Below are positions 25,925 to 36,729 of a DNA stretch of 64,000 bases, piece after piece. Where the stretch lies: contig NZ_RJUD01000001.1 in assembly GCF_024343675.1 (NCBI RefSeq), positions 186,001-250,000 on the forward strand, written 5' to 3'. The notes beneath the pieces were generated by a model, which made no database searches, was not told where the DNA came from, and saw only the letters and a list, made by a program, of their open reading frames with translations. This DNA comes from Lacihabitans sp. CS3-21 (GTDB lineage: Bacteria; Bacteroidota; Bacteroidia; Cytophagales; Spirosomataceae). A program made the translations under genes and the position numbers. The first letter of the stretch is position 1. Each line of letters begins with the position of its first letter.

Positions 25925-25932
25925 TATATTTG
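25925..25932 (+). promoter_or_regulatory. Bacteroidota -7 element upstream of gcvT
   Basis: TATATTTG, perfect TAnnTTTG, 22 bases before the ATG at 25955. A TTTG at 25907-25910 is closer (14 bases) than the usual spacing. Confidence 0.5.
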
Positions 25933-25954
25933 TAAAAAAAACAAAAATCAACAA

Positions 25955-27049
25955 ATGGACGCAAAGAAAATAACTCTCAGTGACTTTCACGAATCGATTG
26001 GTGGCAAAATGGTGCCTTTTGCCGGCTTTTATATGCCTGTTAGATATTCATCTGACAACGAAGAGCACCGTTGTGTGCGTGAAGGGGTGGGTGTGTTTGA
26101 CGTGTCGCACATGGGTGAGTTCCACTTGAAAGGTGAAAAAGCCTTGGATTTGATTCAATATGTAACTTCAAATGACGCTTCAATTTTGTTTGATGGAAAA
26201 ATTCAATATGCTTACTTACCCAATAAAGAGGGTGGCGTAGTAGATGATCTTTTGGTTTACAAAATCCAAGACAACGAATACATGTTGGTGGTCAATGCGG
26301 GCAATATCGAAAAAGATTGGAACTGGATTTCGAGCCACAACACATTTGGTGTTGAAATGACAGACCTTTCTGATGCAACAAGCTTATTTGCTGTTCAAGG
26401 ACCAAAAGCTACCGCGACACTCCAAAAGCTGACCAGTATCGATTTGTCTGCAATGGATTATTATACCTTCGTTAAAGGCGAATTTGCGGGTCATCAAGGC
26501 ATTACAATTTCGGCGACAGGCTACACCGGAGCAGGCGGATTCGAGATTTATCTGCCTAATGAACTTGCAGAAGAGGTTTGGAAGAAAATATTTGAAGCAG
26601 GAGCAGAGTTTGATATCAAACCAATTGGCTTGGGAGCAAGGGATACCTTGAGACTTGAAATGGGCTATTGTCTTTATGGCAACGACATCACAGATAATAC
26701 ATCGCCGCTTGAAGCAGGCTTGGGTTGGGTCACTAAATTCACCAAAAGTTTTATCAATAGCGAAAATCTTTTGGCTCAAAAACAAGCTGGTTTAAAGCAA
26801 AAATTGGTTGGCCTTGAAATGATTGACCGTGGAATACCTCGCAGTCACTACGAAATCTGTGACGCAGATGGAAACAGGATTGGAGAAATTACCTCAGGTA
26901 CGCAATCACCAACTTTGAATAAAGGTATTGCGATGGGTTTTGTAAAAACCGAATTCTGCAAAGCAGGAACAGAAATCTTTGTAAAAATCAGAGAAAAATT
27001 GGTGAAAGCACAAGTGGTGAAACTGCCTTTTGTGAAGCCTGGTGTATAA
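25955..27049 (+). CDS. gcvT: Glycine cleavage system T protein (aminomethyltransferase)
   Basis: 364 residues, the usual length. GcvT blocks are present: [33 protein letters not shown], a VQGPKA segment, [16 protein letters not shown] (folate site region), [21 protein letters not shown] and the C-terminal barrel GIPRSHYEI. It transfers the methylene group from the H-protein-bound aminomethyl to tetrahydrofolate, releasing ammonia. gcvP and gcvH are not in the window. It is followed by a hairpin repeat and an SDR gene on the same strand. Confidence 0.96.
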   Translation: MDAKKITLSDFHESIGGKMVPFAGFYMPVRYSSDNEEHRCVREGVGVFDVSHMGEFHLKGEKALDLIQYVTSNDASILFDGKIQYAYLPNKEGGVVDDLLVYKIQDNEYMLVVNAGNIEKDWNWISSHNTFGVEMTDLSDATSLFAVQGPKATATLQKLTSIDLSAMDYYTFVKGEFAGHQGITISATGYTGAGGFEIYLPNELAEEVWKKIFEAGAEFDIKPIGLGARDTLRLEMGYCLYGNDITDNTSPLEAGLGWVTKFTKSFINSENLLAQKQAGLKQKLVGLEMIDRGIPRSHYEICDADGNRIGEITSGTQSPTLNKGIAMGFVKTEFCKAGTEIFVKIREKLVKAQVVKLPFVKPGV

Positions 27050-27059
27050 TATAGTCGCC

Positions 27060-27083
27060 AAAGTCCGTGTCCTCACAGACTTT
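27060..27083. repeat. Short intergenic hairpin between gcvT and the SDR gene
   Basis: AAAGTC (27060-27065) and GTG (27067-27069) pair with CAC (27074-27076) and GACTTT (27078-27083), a 9-bp stem with one mismatch and a 4-base loop. No T-run follows. Probably another dispersed stem-loop. Confidence 0.4.
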
Positions 27084-27135
27084 CACCGCACAGGCTAAAT
27101 GCAAAAAACAAAATAAACATCAACCAAAATAAAAA

Positions 27136-27870
27136 ATGAAACTAAACAACAAAGTTGCCATCATCACTGGCGGAGCCAGAGGAATCGGCAAGTCTTCGGC
27201 CGAATTATTTGCACATGAAGGAGCAACGGTTATCATCTGGGATTTACTTGACGCTGGCCAAGAAACTGCTGATGAAATAGTAAAAGCAGGAGGAAACTGT
27301 CATTTCATGAAAGTGGCAGTAACAGACCCTGCGGCTATCGAAATTGCCGTTTCTGCAATCATCAAACAACATCATAGAATAGATATTTTGATCAACAATG
27401 CGGGCATCACCCGTGACAAAAGCATGCTCAAAATGACCCAAGATGAGTGGCAATCGGTGATTGATGTGAATTTAACAGGGGTTTTTAACTGCACAAAAGC
27501 CGTTGTTCCATACATGGTAGAACAAAAGTTTGGTAGAATAATTTGCACCTCGTCAATAGTCGGAATTTCAGGTAATTTTGGTCAAACCAATTACGTAGCC
27601 ACAAAAGCTGCGATAATCGGCATGGTAAAAACTTGGGCCAAGGAATTCGGAAAACACAATATCACAGCAAATGCTGTAGCTCCAGGATTTATAAAAACCG
27701 ATATGACAGATCTTATGCCTCAGGAGGTTATAGATAAAATGGTGGCCGAAATACCTTCAAAACGTATGGGTTTACCTTTAGATATAGCCAATGCATATCT
27801 GTTTTTGGCATCTGAGGAGGCTTCATTTATCAATGGCCACACCCTTTCGGTGAATGGTGGGATGGTGTAA
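27136..27870 (+). CDS. Short-chain dehydrogenase (FabG-like 3-oxoacyl-ACP reductase)
   Basis: 244 residues, classical SDR. The cofactor motif TGGARGIG (residues 11-18), NNAG (about 89-92), catalytic Ser in CTSSIVG, and Y-x-x-x-K in NYVATKAAIIG are all intact, as is the PGFIKTDM segment. Length and the GMVKTWAKEF region fit FabG or acetoacetyl-CoA reductase paralogues; which substrate cannot be told. It lies after gcvT with an 86-base gap, and is convergent with the deaminase gene. Downstream (27924-27960) two near-identical AATCCGTGT repeats are seen. Confidence 0.9.
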   Translation: MKLNNKVAIITGGARGIGKSSAELFAHEGATVIIWDLLDAGQETADEIVKAGGNCHFMKVAVTDPAAIEIAVSAIIKQHHRIDILINNAGITRDKSMLKMTQDEWQSVIDVNLTGVFNCTKAVVPYMVEQKFGRIICTSSIVGISGNFGQTNYVATKAAIIGMVKTWAKEFGKHNITANAVAPGFIKTDMTDLMPQEVIDKMVAEIPSKRMGLPLDIANAYLFLASEEASFINGHTLSVNGGMV

Positions 27871-27961
27871 ATGGTTTTGAAAGGCCTTTAAAATGATTTT
27901 AATTAACTTAACGAAATTTTTTCAATCCGTGTCTTATTTATAAAATCCGTGTTCTATAAAA

Positions 27962-29386
27962 TCACTTCTCAAAAACCATTTTCTCAAATTCAAGAAAATC
28001 GTTTTCCATTTTCTTCAAAATAGAAGTTTTCATACTTTCCTCTTCAATAAAAGAGAAGCGGATACTGTTGAAAACCAATTGTTTAATTTCTGAATAAGAA
28101 AACTCGGGATAGCGTTTGGCGAGTAAAACGTATTGCTCGGTGAGGTTGGTTCTTAAAACGCCGGCATCGTCGGTAGAAATGACTATTGGCACTCCGTGTT
28201 GATGATATAGTGAAATGGGGTGTTCGTCGTTTTTGACATTCAGAATAAATTCGTTGCTCGTCAGATTTATTTCTACAGCAATTTGTTCCTCTTTCATTTT
28301 TTTCAAAAGTGAAAACGCATCTTTTTCAAACGGTAAATCTATTCCATGCCCAATTCTTTTGGCATTGGCTACTGAAACAGCCTCATTGATATGCCAAGAG
28401 AGTTCCTCGGGTTTGACCAAGCCAAGTGTCAATTCACCTGCATGAAGGGCGTTTTTGGTATTCGGATACTTTTCGTTCAGATATTTATACATCTGCATAT
28501 GCAGCCAATAATCTTGCATAGATACTTCTCGGTCCTCTTGACCAACAATATTTACGCCGTTGACCAGCGGACTGCTTTGATCAGATAGATAACACACCAC
28601 TAAATCGCCAAAAACTTCTGCTGGTTGTTTTAATCGAAGGATAGCATTTTGGTAGCGAAGCGTAAATTTTTCATTGTCTATAGCGTTGGAAGTGTGAATT
28701 CTTTGTAAATCTTCATTGTATTTTTGGGCTTGTTTTTGGGCTCCATTTGCAATGAAGAAAGCATACATTTCATCCAAAATAGTCTTTAGAGTTTGCTCAT
28801 CCTTCTTTTGTTGTGTATTTTTCACTCTTTGATTCAAGGCCTGCATTTTCTGAGCATCTCCACCCTTGAAAAAAAGCAAAAACATGGTTTCTATATAACT
28901 CACGTTTTCTTTTAAGGCTCTTTCTTTTAGTTCCAAGAGGCCAGTAGCAAGGTTGGGGTCTTTAGCTGGCATAAAACCATCGAAAGTGCTAAAAAAGTGA
29001 TCATCCGATGGGCCTTTTGAAGGATGAAAATCTTTGCTTGACCATTTCTCTAGAAGTTTCTGTTTGTAGAATTCAAAATGATTTTTCTGAATAAGATCAG
29101 AAATTTTTCTCCAGTTTTTATCTTTTTGTAAATCAATAGAGCGTTCTTTTTGAATTATTAAAGTATTGATATTAAGCCAGAAATCATTTTTTACGGCGTA
29201 CTCAATAAATGTTTCGGTATAAATGGAGCCGTCATAGTGGTGGTGCAAATCTCCGCCTTTGGGCATGGCCGAAAAGAAAGCTCTTAATTGAGCAGTATGA
29301 TTACGAATTTTATCAAATTGACTGTCGAGAGATTGACTTTTTGCAGAAAAAAAACTGAAAACGAAAAGAACGAATATTTTCTTCAC
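27962..29386 (-). CDS. Secreted adenosine deaminase family protein (ADGF-like)
   Basis: 474 residues with a signal peptide (MKKIFVLFVFSFFSAKSQS). The metal-dependent deaminase motifs are in order: GGDLHHHYDGSIY (HxH), LHAGELT, RIGHGIDLPFE, EINLTSNEF and VISTDDAGVLRT. The family and length suggest an extracellular adenosine deaminase-like enzyme (ADGF/CECR1 type), with an N-terminal insert of about 130 residues between the HxH motif and the rest of the barrel. It would convert periplasmic adenosine or related purines to inosine for uptake. Single gene, convergent with the SDR. Confidence 0.88.
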   Translation of the reverse strand: MKKIFVLFVFSFFSAKSQSLDSQFDKIRNHTAQLRAFFSAMPKGGDLHHHYDGSIYTETFIEYAVKNDFWLNINTLIIQKERSIDLQKDKNWRKISDLIQKNHFEFYKQKLLEKWSSKDFHPSKGPSDDHFFSTFDGFMPAKDPNLATGLLELKERALKENVSYIETMFLLFFKGGDAQKMQALNQRVKNTQQKKDEQTLKTILDEMYAFFIANGAQKQAQKYNEDLQRIHTSNAIDNEKFTLRYQNAILRLKQPAEVFGDLVVCYLSDQSSPLVNGVNIVGQEDREVSMQDYWLHMQMYKYLNEKYPNTKNALHAGELTLGLVKPEELSWHINEAVSVANAKRIGHGIDLPFEKDAFSLLKKMKEEQIAVEINLTSNEFILNVKNDEHPISLYHQHGVPIVISTDDAGVLRTNLTEQYVLLAKRYPEFSYSEIKQLVFNSIRFSFIEEESMKTSILKKMENDFLEFEKMVFEK

Positions 29387-29494
29387 TTGTCTGATTTTTG
29401 AGTTTAAACTGTAGTTTAAATTCTCTGCAAGTTACGGATTTTTTTTGGTTCTAGAAAAATGGGTTTTTAGGAGGAAAGGTGAAATGTGAATGAA

Positions 29495-30376
29495 TCACTT
29501 AAATACTCCCTTAGGATCGGCTTTTCTTTTCAAAAGTTCGGCCAGAATCTCAAAGTTTATTTCTTTAGGGTTTAAATCATAACCTTGATGGAAACTCACC
29601 CAAGCATCATCTAGTTTATTTTCTATGATACTCACAAGTGTGAGCTGCATGTAGGCTGGTGTATATTTGGGCTGAATTTCTAAGGATTTAGTTAGAAGGT
29701 TCCGAGCATTCGCTGTTTCAATCATCGAATTTGGATTGTTTAATGCCGTTTTTATATAAACTGTGGCGAGGTCAGCCATCAGCACATAGTTGGGCTCACT
29801 CGGAATCTCTAGGCCCTTATTCATTAGTTTTATAGCATTCGAAAAATTCTCAGACTGAAACTCTATAACGCCCAATCCCCAATAGGTCTCTACGTTTTCG
29901 TTGTTCAAAAGCCAAGAAAGATTGAATCGGTGGATGGCGGTATTTTTGTCTCCTTCTGCCAGATAATCCCAACCCATTTTTGAAAAAAACGCACTTGCTT
30001 CAGCTCGAGACTTAAACTGCTTATCGCAATCTGATATAAACATCTGGTCATCAATTTCTTGAGACTCTGTTTTTGTGAAACCGCCATATAAAGGAATAAG
30101 GTTGATGTCTATTCCAATAGGAGCCGTTTTGTTTACAATCACTACCTCTGCAATGCTCTCAAGCATAGAAGGAGCCTCTTGCTTTGTTTTAATTACAGAA
30201 GAGTTAGAAGTCGTTTTTTTTTCATTAGCCAAATTGGTACCCTTAACCAAGGAATTGCTTCCTGTGGTTTGAGACTTAAGTACAATTTGTTGGGCAAAAC
30301 CCCCAATACTTAAGGTTGAACAAAAACCGAAAATTATTATATTTTTTAGCAAGGTCTTATTTTTTCTTAAAAGCAT
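29495..30376 (-). CDS. Tetratricopeptide-repeat secreted protein
   Basis: 293 residues from the ATG at 30376, which begins a signal peptide (MLLRKNKTLLKNIIIFGFCSTLSIGGFAQ shape). An upstream ATG at 30442 would add 22 unrelated residues. The C-terminal half has at least three TPR-like helical pairs: SKMGWDYLAEGDKNTAIHRFNLSWLL, WGLGVIEFQSENFSNAIKLMNKGL, and NLLTKSLEIQPKYTPAYMQLTLV. TPRs mediate protein-protein contacts; no enzyme domain is seen. It precedes nothing on its strand before the deaminase 109 bases away. Confidence 0.75.
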   Translation of the reverse strand: MLLRKNKTLLKNIIIFGFCSTLSIGGFAQQIVLKSQTTGSNSLVKGTNLANEKKTTSNSSVIKTKQEAPSMLESIAEVVIVNKTAPIGIDINLIPLYGGFTKTESQEIDDQMFISDCDKQFKSRAEASAFFSKMGWDYLAEGDKNTAIHRFNLSWLLNNENVETYWGLGVIEFQSENFSNAIKLMNKGLEIPSEPNYVLMADLATVYIKTALNNPNSMIETANARNLLTKSLEIQPKYTPAYMQLTLVSIIENKLDDAWVSFHQGYDLNPKEINFEILAELLKRKADPKGVFK

Positions 30377-30497
30377 AATGTAAACGCTAATTTTCAAAAA
30401 ATATTTAAAATTTAATAATATTCTTTGAAAATTTCGTGCCAAGTTTTAAATATAACAAAGTGCACTGATAATGAGAAAGTTAAACATGTATAGAAAC

Positions 30498-30526
30498 AAA
30501 AAAGCCACTTGGATTTCAAGTGGCTT
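30498..30526 (-). terminator. Intrinsic terminator of the ABC-F gene
   Basis: Perfect 10-bp stem AAGCCACTTG/CAAGTGGCTT (30502-30511 and 30517-30526), loop of 5, followed on the minus strand by a T6 run. It lies 22 bases past the stop. Confidence 0.85.
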
Positions 30527-30547
30527 AAATACAAAATGAATTCAAAA

Positions 30548-32173
<1,626 letters not shown>

Positions 32174-32216
32174 TTATATTATTGTCTTGAAAAAACGATG
32201 TTTCAAAACCAAGGTG

Positions 32217-32224
32217 CAAATTTA
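32217..32224 (-). promoter_or_regulatory. Bacteroidota -7 element for the ABC-F gene
   Basis: CAAATTTA on the plus strand, TAAATTTG on the minus strand, 53 bases upstream of the ATG at 32164. No properly spaced TTG is evident. Confidence 0.4.
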
Positions 32225-32387
32225 CGAAATTTCTAAGTAGTCTGAAAAATATATCACTTCTTCCTGAAAAACAGCAATACTATCTTCACAAATCGACCTT
32301 TTAGGGAGTTTTTCCTACATGGAAGGGTCAAAAATTTTTAAATCTTTGATAAATATTGCTTTTTTGTATTTCGAAACTTCTTTATCA

Positions 32388-35357
32388 ATGAAAAAATCCC
32401 ATTATTTTTTTGCAACAATTTCTATACTAATGGGAATTTTGACTCTTTTCACTTCTGCCAGGAATCCATATAATATACAAACACAAGATTTTAATTCAGA
32501 AAAACCGATTGATTTTAAACAAAAACAAATTTTATGGGCAGATAGCGTTTTGGCAACAATGTCGTTAGAACAAAAAATCGGTCAGCTTTTTATGATTTCG
32601 GCATTTACGAATAGAAACGAAAATGACTATAGGCGAGTAGAAGAACAAATCAGAAAATATCACTTGGGAGGTCTTATTTTTTTTCAAGGAAATCCTCTAA
32701 AACAAGCCGAATTGACCAATAGATACCAAAACGCTGCTTCACATCCTATGTTAATTGGGATCGATGGAGAGTGGGGCTTGGGCATGAGGCTGGATGATGC
32801 TTTCTCTTTTCCCAAAGCAATTACTTTAGGAGCAACTGCTGATGCAGAATTAATAGAAAAAATGTCTTTTGAGATAGGGAAACAATGTAAAAGATTGGGT
32901 ATTCACATAAATTTTGCTCCAGATGCCGATATTAATTCTAACCCTAAAAATCCGGTTATCAACTTTCGTTCATTTGGAGAGTCTGTGTCTAATGTTACAA
33001 ACCTTTCTTTGGCCTATGCCAGAGGACTCCGAAAAGCCAATGTTATGGGCAGTGCAAAACATTTTCCAGGTCATGGAGACACGGGCGAAGATTCTCATTA
33101 TGCCTTACCTGTTCTTAATCACACCTTAAAGCACATCAACGAAGTAGAAACCATGCCTTTCAGGGCTCTGATTGAAGATAGCATAGCCAGCGTAATGATA
33201 GGACATTTACATGTACCACAGCTCGATGACTCGCCGAATACGCCAGCGAGTGTTTCAGGAAAAATCATTAACGAATACCTAAAAAAAGGAATGAATTTTA
33301 ATGGTTTAGTTGTAACCGATGCTCTAAACATGAGGGGATTGCTAAAGTACTTTCCAACAGGATTGGCGGAGGTTAGGGCTTTTCAAGCAGGAAATGATCT
33401 GCTATTACAAACTGGAAATATAGACATTGCCTTTGAAGCTTTACATAAGAAGTTTTTGGATAGTACCTTGTTGGTGAGTGATCTCGACCAAAAGGTGAGA
33501 AAAATTTTAATGTCTAAATATTGGGTGGGCCTTAATAAATATAAGCCAATAGACCTTAGGAACCTCCTTGCTGATCTAAACAATCAAAAATCAAAAGACA
33601 TCACCCAAAAGATATTCGACCAAGCCAGCACCATTGTGAAAGATGAAGAAGGCTTGCTTCCATTGGCAAACTCTCCGAATGTCGCTTATGCCACTTTATC
33701 AATTGCTGGAAAAGGAGATAATACTTTTCAAAAAACAATGTCAAATTATTGCAATATCGCCAATTATAATATTCCATTCAAACCCTCAAAGTCGAGCGAT
33801 TGGACCTGGGTGGTAGAACAAGCCGCACAAAAAGATTTGGTAATTGTTGGTGTCCATGGAATGCACAATCTGGATAGTAGAAACTTTGGAGTTGTTCCAG
33901 AAACTATTAAAATCATCAGAGAACTTCAAAAACAGACCAAGGTAATTGTTTGTGTATTTGGAAATCCTTATAGTTTGAAATTATTCGATGAGTTTGAAAC
34001 GGTAATTTGTGGTTTTGAAGACGAATCAGAAGCCCATATTGCAGTGGCCAATATTATTTTTGGAGTTAATGGGGCTAAAGGAAAAATACCTGTAAATACG
34101 CTTGCTTTGGACGGAAAAGTAGATTTTGGTATAAATACCGAGCCACTAGGTAGGGTTGGTTTAGGCATTGCCTCAGAGGTAGGAATGGATGTTAGTAAGT
34201 TGAATCAAATTCGTCTAATAGCCAACAATAGTATTTCCAATCAAGAATTTCCTGGTTGCCAAATTTTGGTAGCAAGAAAAGGGAAAGTGGTTTATTATGA
34301 ATCTTTCGGGAATCTTAAATATGGGGCAGATGAACCCGTTAATAGCCAAACATTGTTTGACTTGGCGTCTCTTACCAAAGTTACTGCCACCTTGCAAGCA
34401 ATAATGATACTTTATGATCAGAAAAAAATAGATATAAATTTAAAAGCCTCACAATATTTGCCAGAATTATCAAAAACAACCAAGAAAGATATTACAATAA
34501 GGGATATACTACTTCATCAGGCGGGTTTAAAAGCATTTATTCCTTTTTACGACAATACAAAAGATAATATCAACAACCTTAACCCAAAGTATTTCAAAAA
34601 GGAAAACCTGGACAATTCCTTTCTAAAGGTATCTGATAGTCTTTTTGTAAAACCATCAATAAAAGATTCTGTTTTTCAATGGATTGCCAAGAGTGATTTA
34701 ATTCCTTATGGTAGTTCCAAGAAGTTCCTTTATTCAGACTTGGGATTAATTATTTTGCAACAAATCGTTGAAAAAATTTCAGGACAAAGTTTGGATGCTT
34801 ATGTTGATTCTAAAATCTACTTACCTTTGGGCATGTATAATACGGGATTCAATATTTTAGAGAAGAAAAATACAACAAACGTTGCTCCGACAGAAATAAC
34901 AAAGGACTACAGAAACGCTCTAATAAAAGGAACCGTACATGACCCCAATGCTGCACTTTTAGGTGGCGTAGCGGGTCACGCAGGCTTATTTAGTAATGTT
35001 TGGGACTTGGCGAAGCTTTTTCAAATGAATCTCGACAAAGGAGAATATGAAGACACACATTTCTTTTCTGAGAACACGATTGACTATTTTACTGCAAAAC
35101 AATCGAGCGTGAGTCATAGAGGTCTTGGTTGGAACAAACCCACAAAAGATGACCCTAGCGTGTCTCAGTATGCATCAGAGTCTACTTATGGCCATACGGG
35201 CTTCACAGGAACAGCAGCCTGGGTTGACCCAGAGAAAGAACTTATATTTATCTTTTTGTCAAATAGGGTATATCCTTCTTCTGAAAATAATAAGATAATA
35301 AAAAACAAAACAAGAAAAAGGATTCACGACATTGTCTATGAATCCATAATTGAATAA
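32388..35357 (+). CDS. NagZ-like GH3 fused to a serine hydrolase (beta-lactamase fold)
   Basis: 989 residues from the ATG at 32388, which begins a signal peptide; an ATG at 32319 adds 23 residues before it. The N-terminal GH3 domain (about 40-380) has the NagZ motif KHFPGHGDTG (H225-H229) and the nucleophile region VVTDALNMRGL with D311. A GH3 C-terminal-like domain follows (about 400-590). The C-terminal ~380 residues are a class C-type serine hydrolase with S661-x-x-K664 (SLTK) and YSDLG. Fusion of a muropeptide glucosaminidase with a penicillin-binding-type hydrolase suggests joint removal of GlcNAc and peptide ends of peptidoglycan fragments in the periplasm. Confidence 0.9.
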   Translation: MKKSHYFFATISILMGILTLFTSARNPYNIQTQDFNSEKPIDFKQKQILWADSVLATMSLEQKIGQLFMISAFTNRNENDYRRVEEQIRKYHLGGLIFFQGNPLKQAELTNRYQNAASHPMLIGIDGEWGLGMRLDDAFSFPKAITLGATADAELIEKMSFEIGKQCKRLGIHINFAPDADINSNPKNPVINFRSFGESVSNVTNLSLAYARGLRKANVMGSAKHFPGHGDTGEDSHYALPVLNHTLKHINEVETMPFRALIEDSIASVMIGHLHVPQLDDSPNTPASVSGKIINEYLKKGMNFNGLVVTDALNMRGLLKYFPTGLAEVRAFQAGNDLLLQTGNIDIAFEALHKKFLDSTLLVSDLDQKVRKILMSKYWVGLNKYKPIDLRNLLADLNNQKSKDITQKIFDQASTIVKDEEGLLPLANSPNVAYATLSIAGKGDNTFQKTMSNYCNIANYNIPFKPSKSSDWTWVVEQAAQKDLVIVGVHGMHNLDSRNFGVVPETIKIIRELQKQTKVIVCVFGNPYSLKLFDEFETVICGFEDESEAHIAVANIIFGVNGAKGKIPVNTLALDGKVDFGINTEPLGRVGLGIASEVGMDVSKLNQIRLIANNSISNQEFPGCQILVARKGKVVYYESFGNLKYGADEPVNSQTLFDLASLTKVTATLQAIMILYDQKKIDINLKASQYLPELSKTTKKDITIRDILLHQAGLKAFIPFYDNTKDNINNLNPKYFKKENLDNSFLKVSDSLFVKPSIKDSVFQWIAKSDLIPYGSSKKFLYSDLGLIILQQIVEKISGQSLDAYVDSKIYLPLGMYNTGFNILEKKNTTNVAPTEITKDYRNALIKGTVHDPNAALLGGVAGHAGLFSNVWDLAKLFQMNLDKGEYEDTHFFSENTIDYFTAKQSSVSHRGLGWNKPTKDDPSVSQYASESTYGHTGFTGTAAWVDPEKELIFIFLSNRVYPSSENNKIIKNKTRKRIHDIVYESIIE

Positions 35358-35381
35358 ATGCTCGGAGGGGTATTAAAGAAA

Positions 35382-35410
35382 AATGAAGCGTCGCACAGCA
35401 ACACTTCATT
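35382..35410. terminator. Bidirectional terminator between GH3 fusion and LytTR gene
   Basis: 13-bp stem (35382-35394 and 35398-35410) with two G-U pairs on one strand and a 3-base loop. On the minus strand it is followed by TTTTTC, so it best serves the LytTR gene 44 bases away. It lies 25 bases past the GH3 stop. Confidence 0.65.
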
Positions 35411-35453
35411 GTTTGTAACCCAAAAAGTAAAAATTAACGTCTAAGTGCTTATT

Positions 35454-35921
35454 TCAAGACACTCTCAGTTTAGTCTTCATCTTTATCGTAGAACTCACGT
35501 TTTTACCGGAAGCGGTCAAAAAACGCCTATAATGCCTTCTAAAGTCAGCAGCCTTTCTACGAGAGATATTAATAATTTCATTGTCCATAAATAACTCGCC
35601 ACCGCGACAGTTGAACAATAGATCTTTAACAAAATCAAAATTAACGATATAGGATCTGTGAGGCCGAACAAAATTTGATACCCCCTTCAACTCCTCTTCA
35701 AATAAACCGAGGGTCTTAGAGCTTATCACTTCTTTGCCACTTTTAAGCTTGAATATGGTATAGTTTTTTGCACTTTTAAGATAAACTATATCATTCAGGT
35801 CAATGAGCTTTCTTTTGCCGGCAACACGCATTTGCATTTCTGTCTCTGTAGACAGAACTCCTATAGACGGTAATCTCATCGGATTACTTGTCATCAAAGG
35901 TTTTGAGTAAAGTAGTTTCAT
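35454..35921 (-). CDS. Stand-alone LytTR DNA-binding protein
   Basis: 155 residues. A LytTR domain spans about 30-135: RKLIDLNDIVYLKSAKNYTIF, LGLFEEELKG, FVRPHRSYIVNFDFVKDL and a C-terminal ISRRKAADFRRHYRRF. No receiver, sensor or membrane segment is present, so it is a one-domain regulator rather than a response regulator. LytTR proteins bind imperfect direct repeats. The 259-base leader upstream is unusually long and could include its own operators. Target genes unknown. Confidence 0.85.
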   Translation of the reverse strand: MKLLYSKPLMTSNPMRLPSIGVLSTETEMQMRVAGKRKLIDLNDIVYLKSAKNYTIFKLKSGKEVISSKTLGLFEEELKGVSNFVRPHRSYIVNFDFVKDLLFNCRGGELFMDNEIINISRRKAADFRRHYRRFLTASGKNVSSTIKMKTKLRVS

Positions 35922-36180
35922 GTTTTTTCTTGTTTAGCAGGAAAGCTTTTATTATAAATAGTGTTGCAATATTGGTGTTGCTTTTCTACTAATCATAATG
36001 TAATTCGATAAATGGCAGAGAATTTAGGATAAGTGACGGTGTTTATTTAAAAAAAACTATTAAACGGTACCATTTATAGCTTTGGCCTCTTTCAATAATT
36101 ATTAAAAGGATAAACGAGAAAAATAGGAGGGATTATTGGCGGTCTATTAGCGACTTAAGAAATAGAATAAAGTAAAAAAA

Positions 36181-36729
36181 CTACACTTGATACATATTCT
36201 TTAGGGCAGCCCATAATAATCTTTTTTCATCTTTAAGATTCGATTGAATGGCAGGAAAATCGTCTACTAGAAGATACTTAACATTTTGATGGAGATGTAT
36301 TTGATAAGGATAAAGCAACAAGTCGTTTCCTAATTTACTCATTCCAATACCGAAGCTAATAATTTCTTTGGCAGAAGGATAATTTGATAGGCGTGTGTCT
36401 GGGGTCTTGGATAATTCAATTATTTCAGCATTTTCAATATGCTTTTTAATAGAAATTAATATTTTGGACAAAAGGTCTCTTTCTGACTCCGAAAGAGAAT
36501 TTGTAATAATAATTAAGCTTTTATTTGAATGAAACGCTTTGGTTGAAGCTTCAGCATTACTAGGGGAAATTTCATTTGGGATGTTAGCAATTACAACAGG
36601 TTTAAGTGGTTCAACTACAGGATTAACAGCAGATTCGACAGATACACTTTCGTGGAATGTCGAATCTACTGTTTTTATGCCGAAGATAGTTTCTCCAGCA
36701 AATAAATAACCTGCTAATTGCTTGTTCAT
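36181..36729 (-). CDS. Small protein after purA; possible psi (HolD)-like fold
   Basis: 182 residues, overlapping the purA stop by four bases (ATGA), so translationally coupled. No family is certain. The N-terminus is a short helix (LAGYLFAGETIF), followed by a poorly conserved linker (about 25-65). The C-terminal part has alternating strands and helices: KSLIIITNSL, helix SERDLLSKILISIKKHI, strand AEIIEL, strand KEIISFGIG, strand HLHQNVKYLLVDDF and final helix DEKRLLWAALKNMY. This strand-helix order and the K..LW..L ending are those of the DNA polymerase III psi subunit. That assignment is an inference by eye. Confidence 0.7.
   Translation of the reverse strand: MNKQLAGYLFAGETIFGIKTVDSTFHESVSVESAVNPVVEPLKPVVIANIPNEISPSNAEASTKAFHSNKSLIIITNSLSESERDLLSKILISIKKHIENAEIIELSKTPDTRLSNYPSAKEIISFGIGMSKLGNDLLLYPYQIHLHQNVKYLLVDDFPAIQSNLKDEKRLLWAALKNMYQV

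Noticed and set aside
32319-32387. 23-residue extension of the GH3 fusion
   Set aside because: The signal peptide begins at the ATG at 32388; residues before it are not signal-like.
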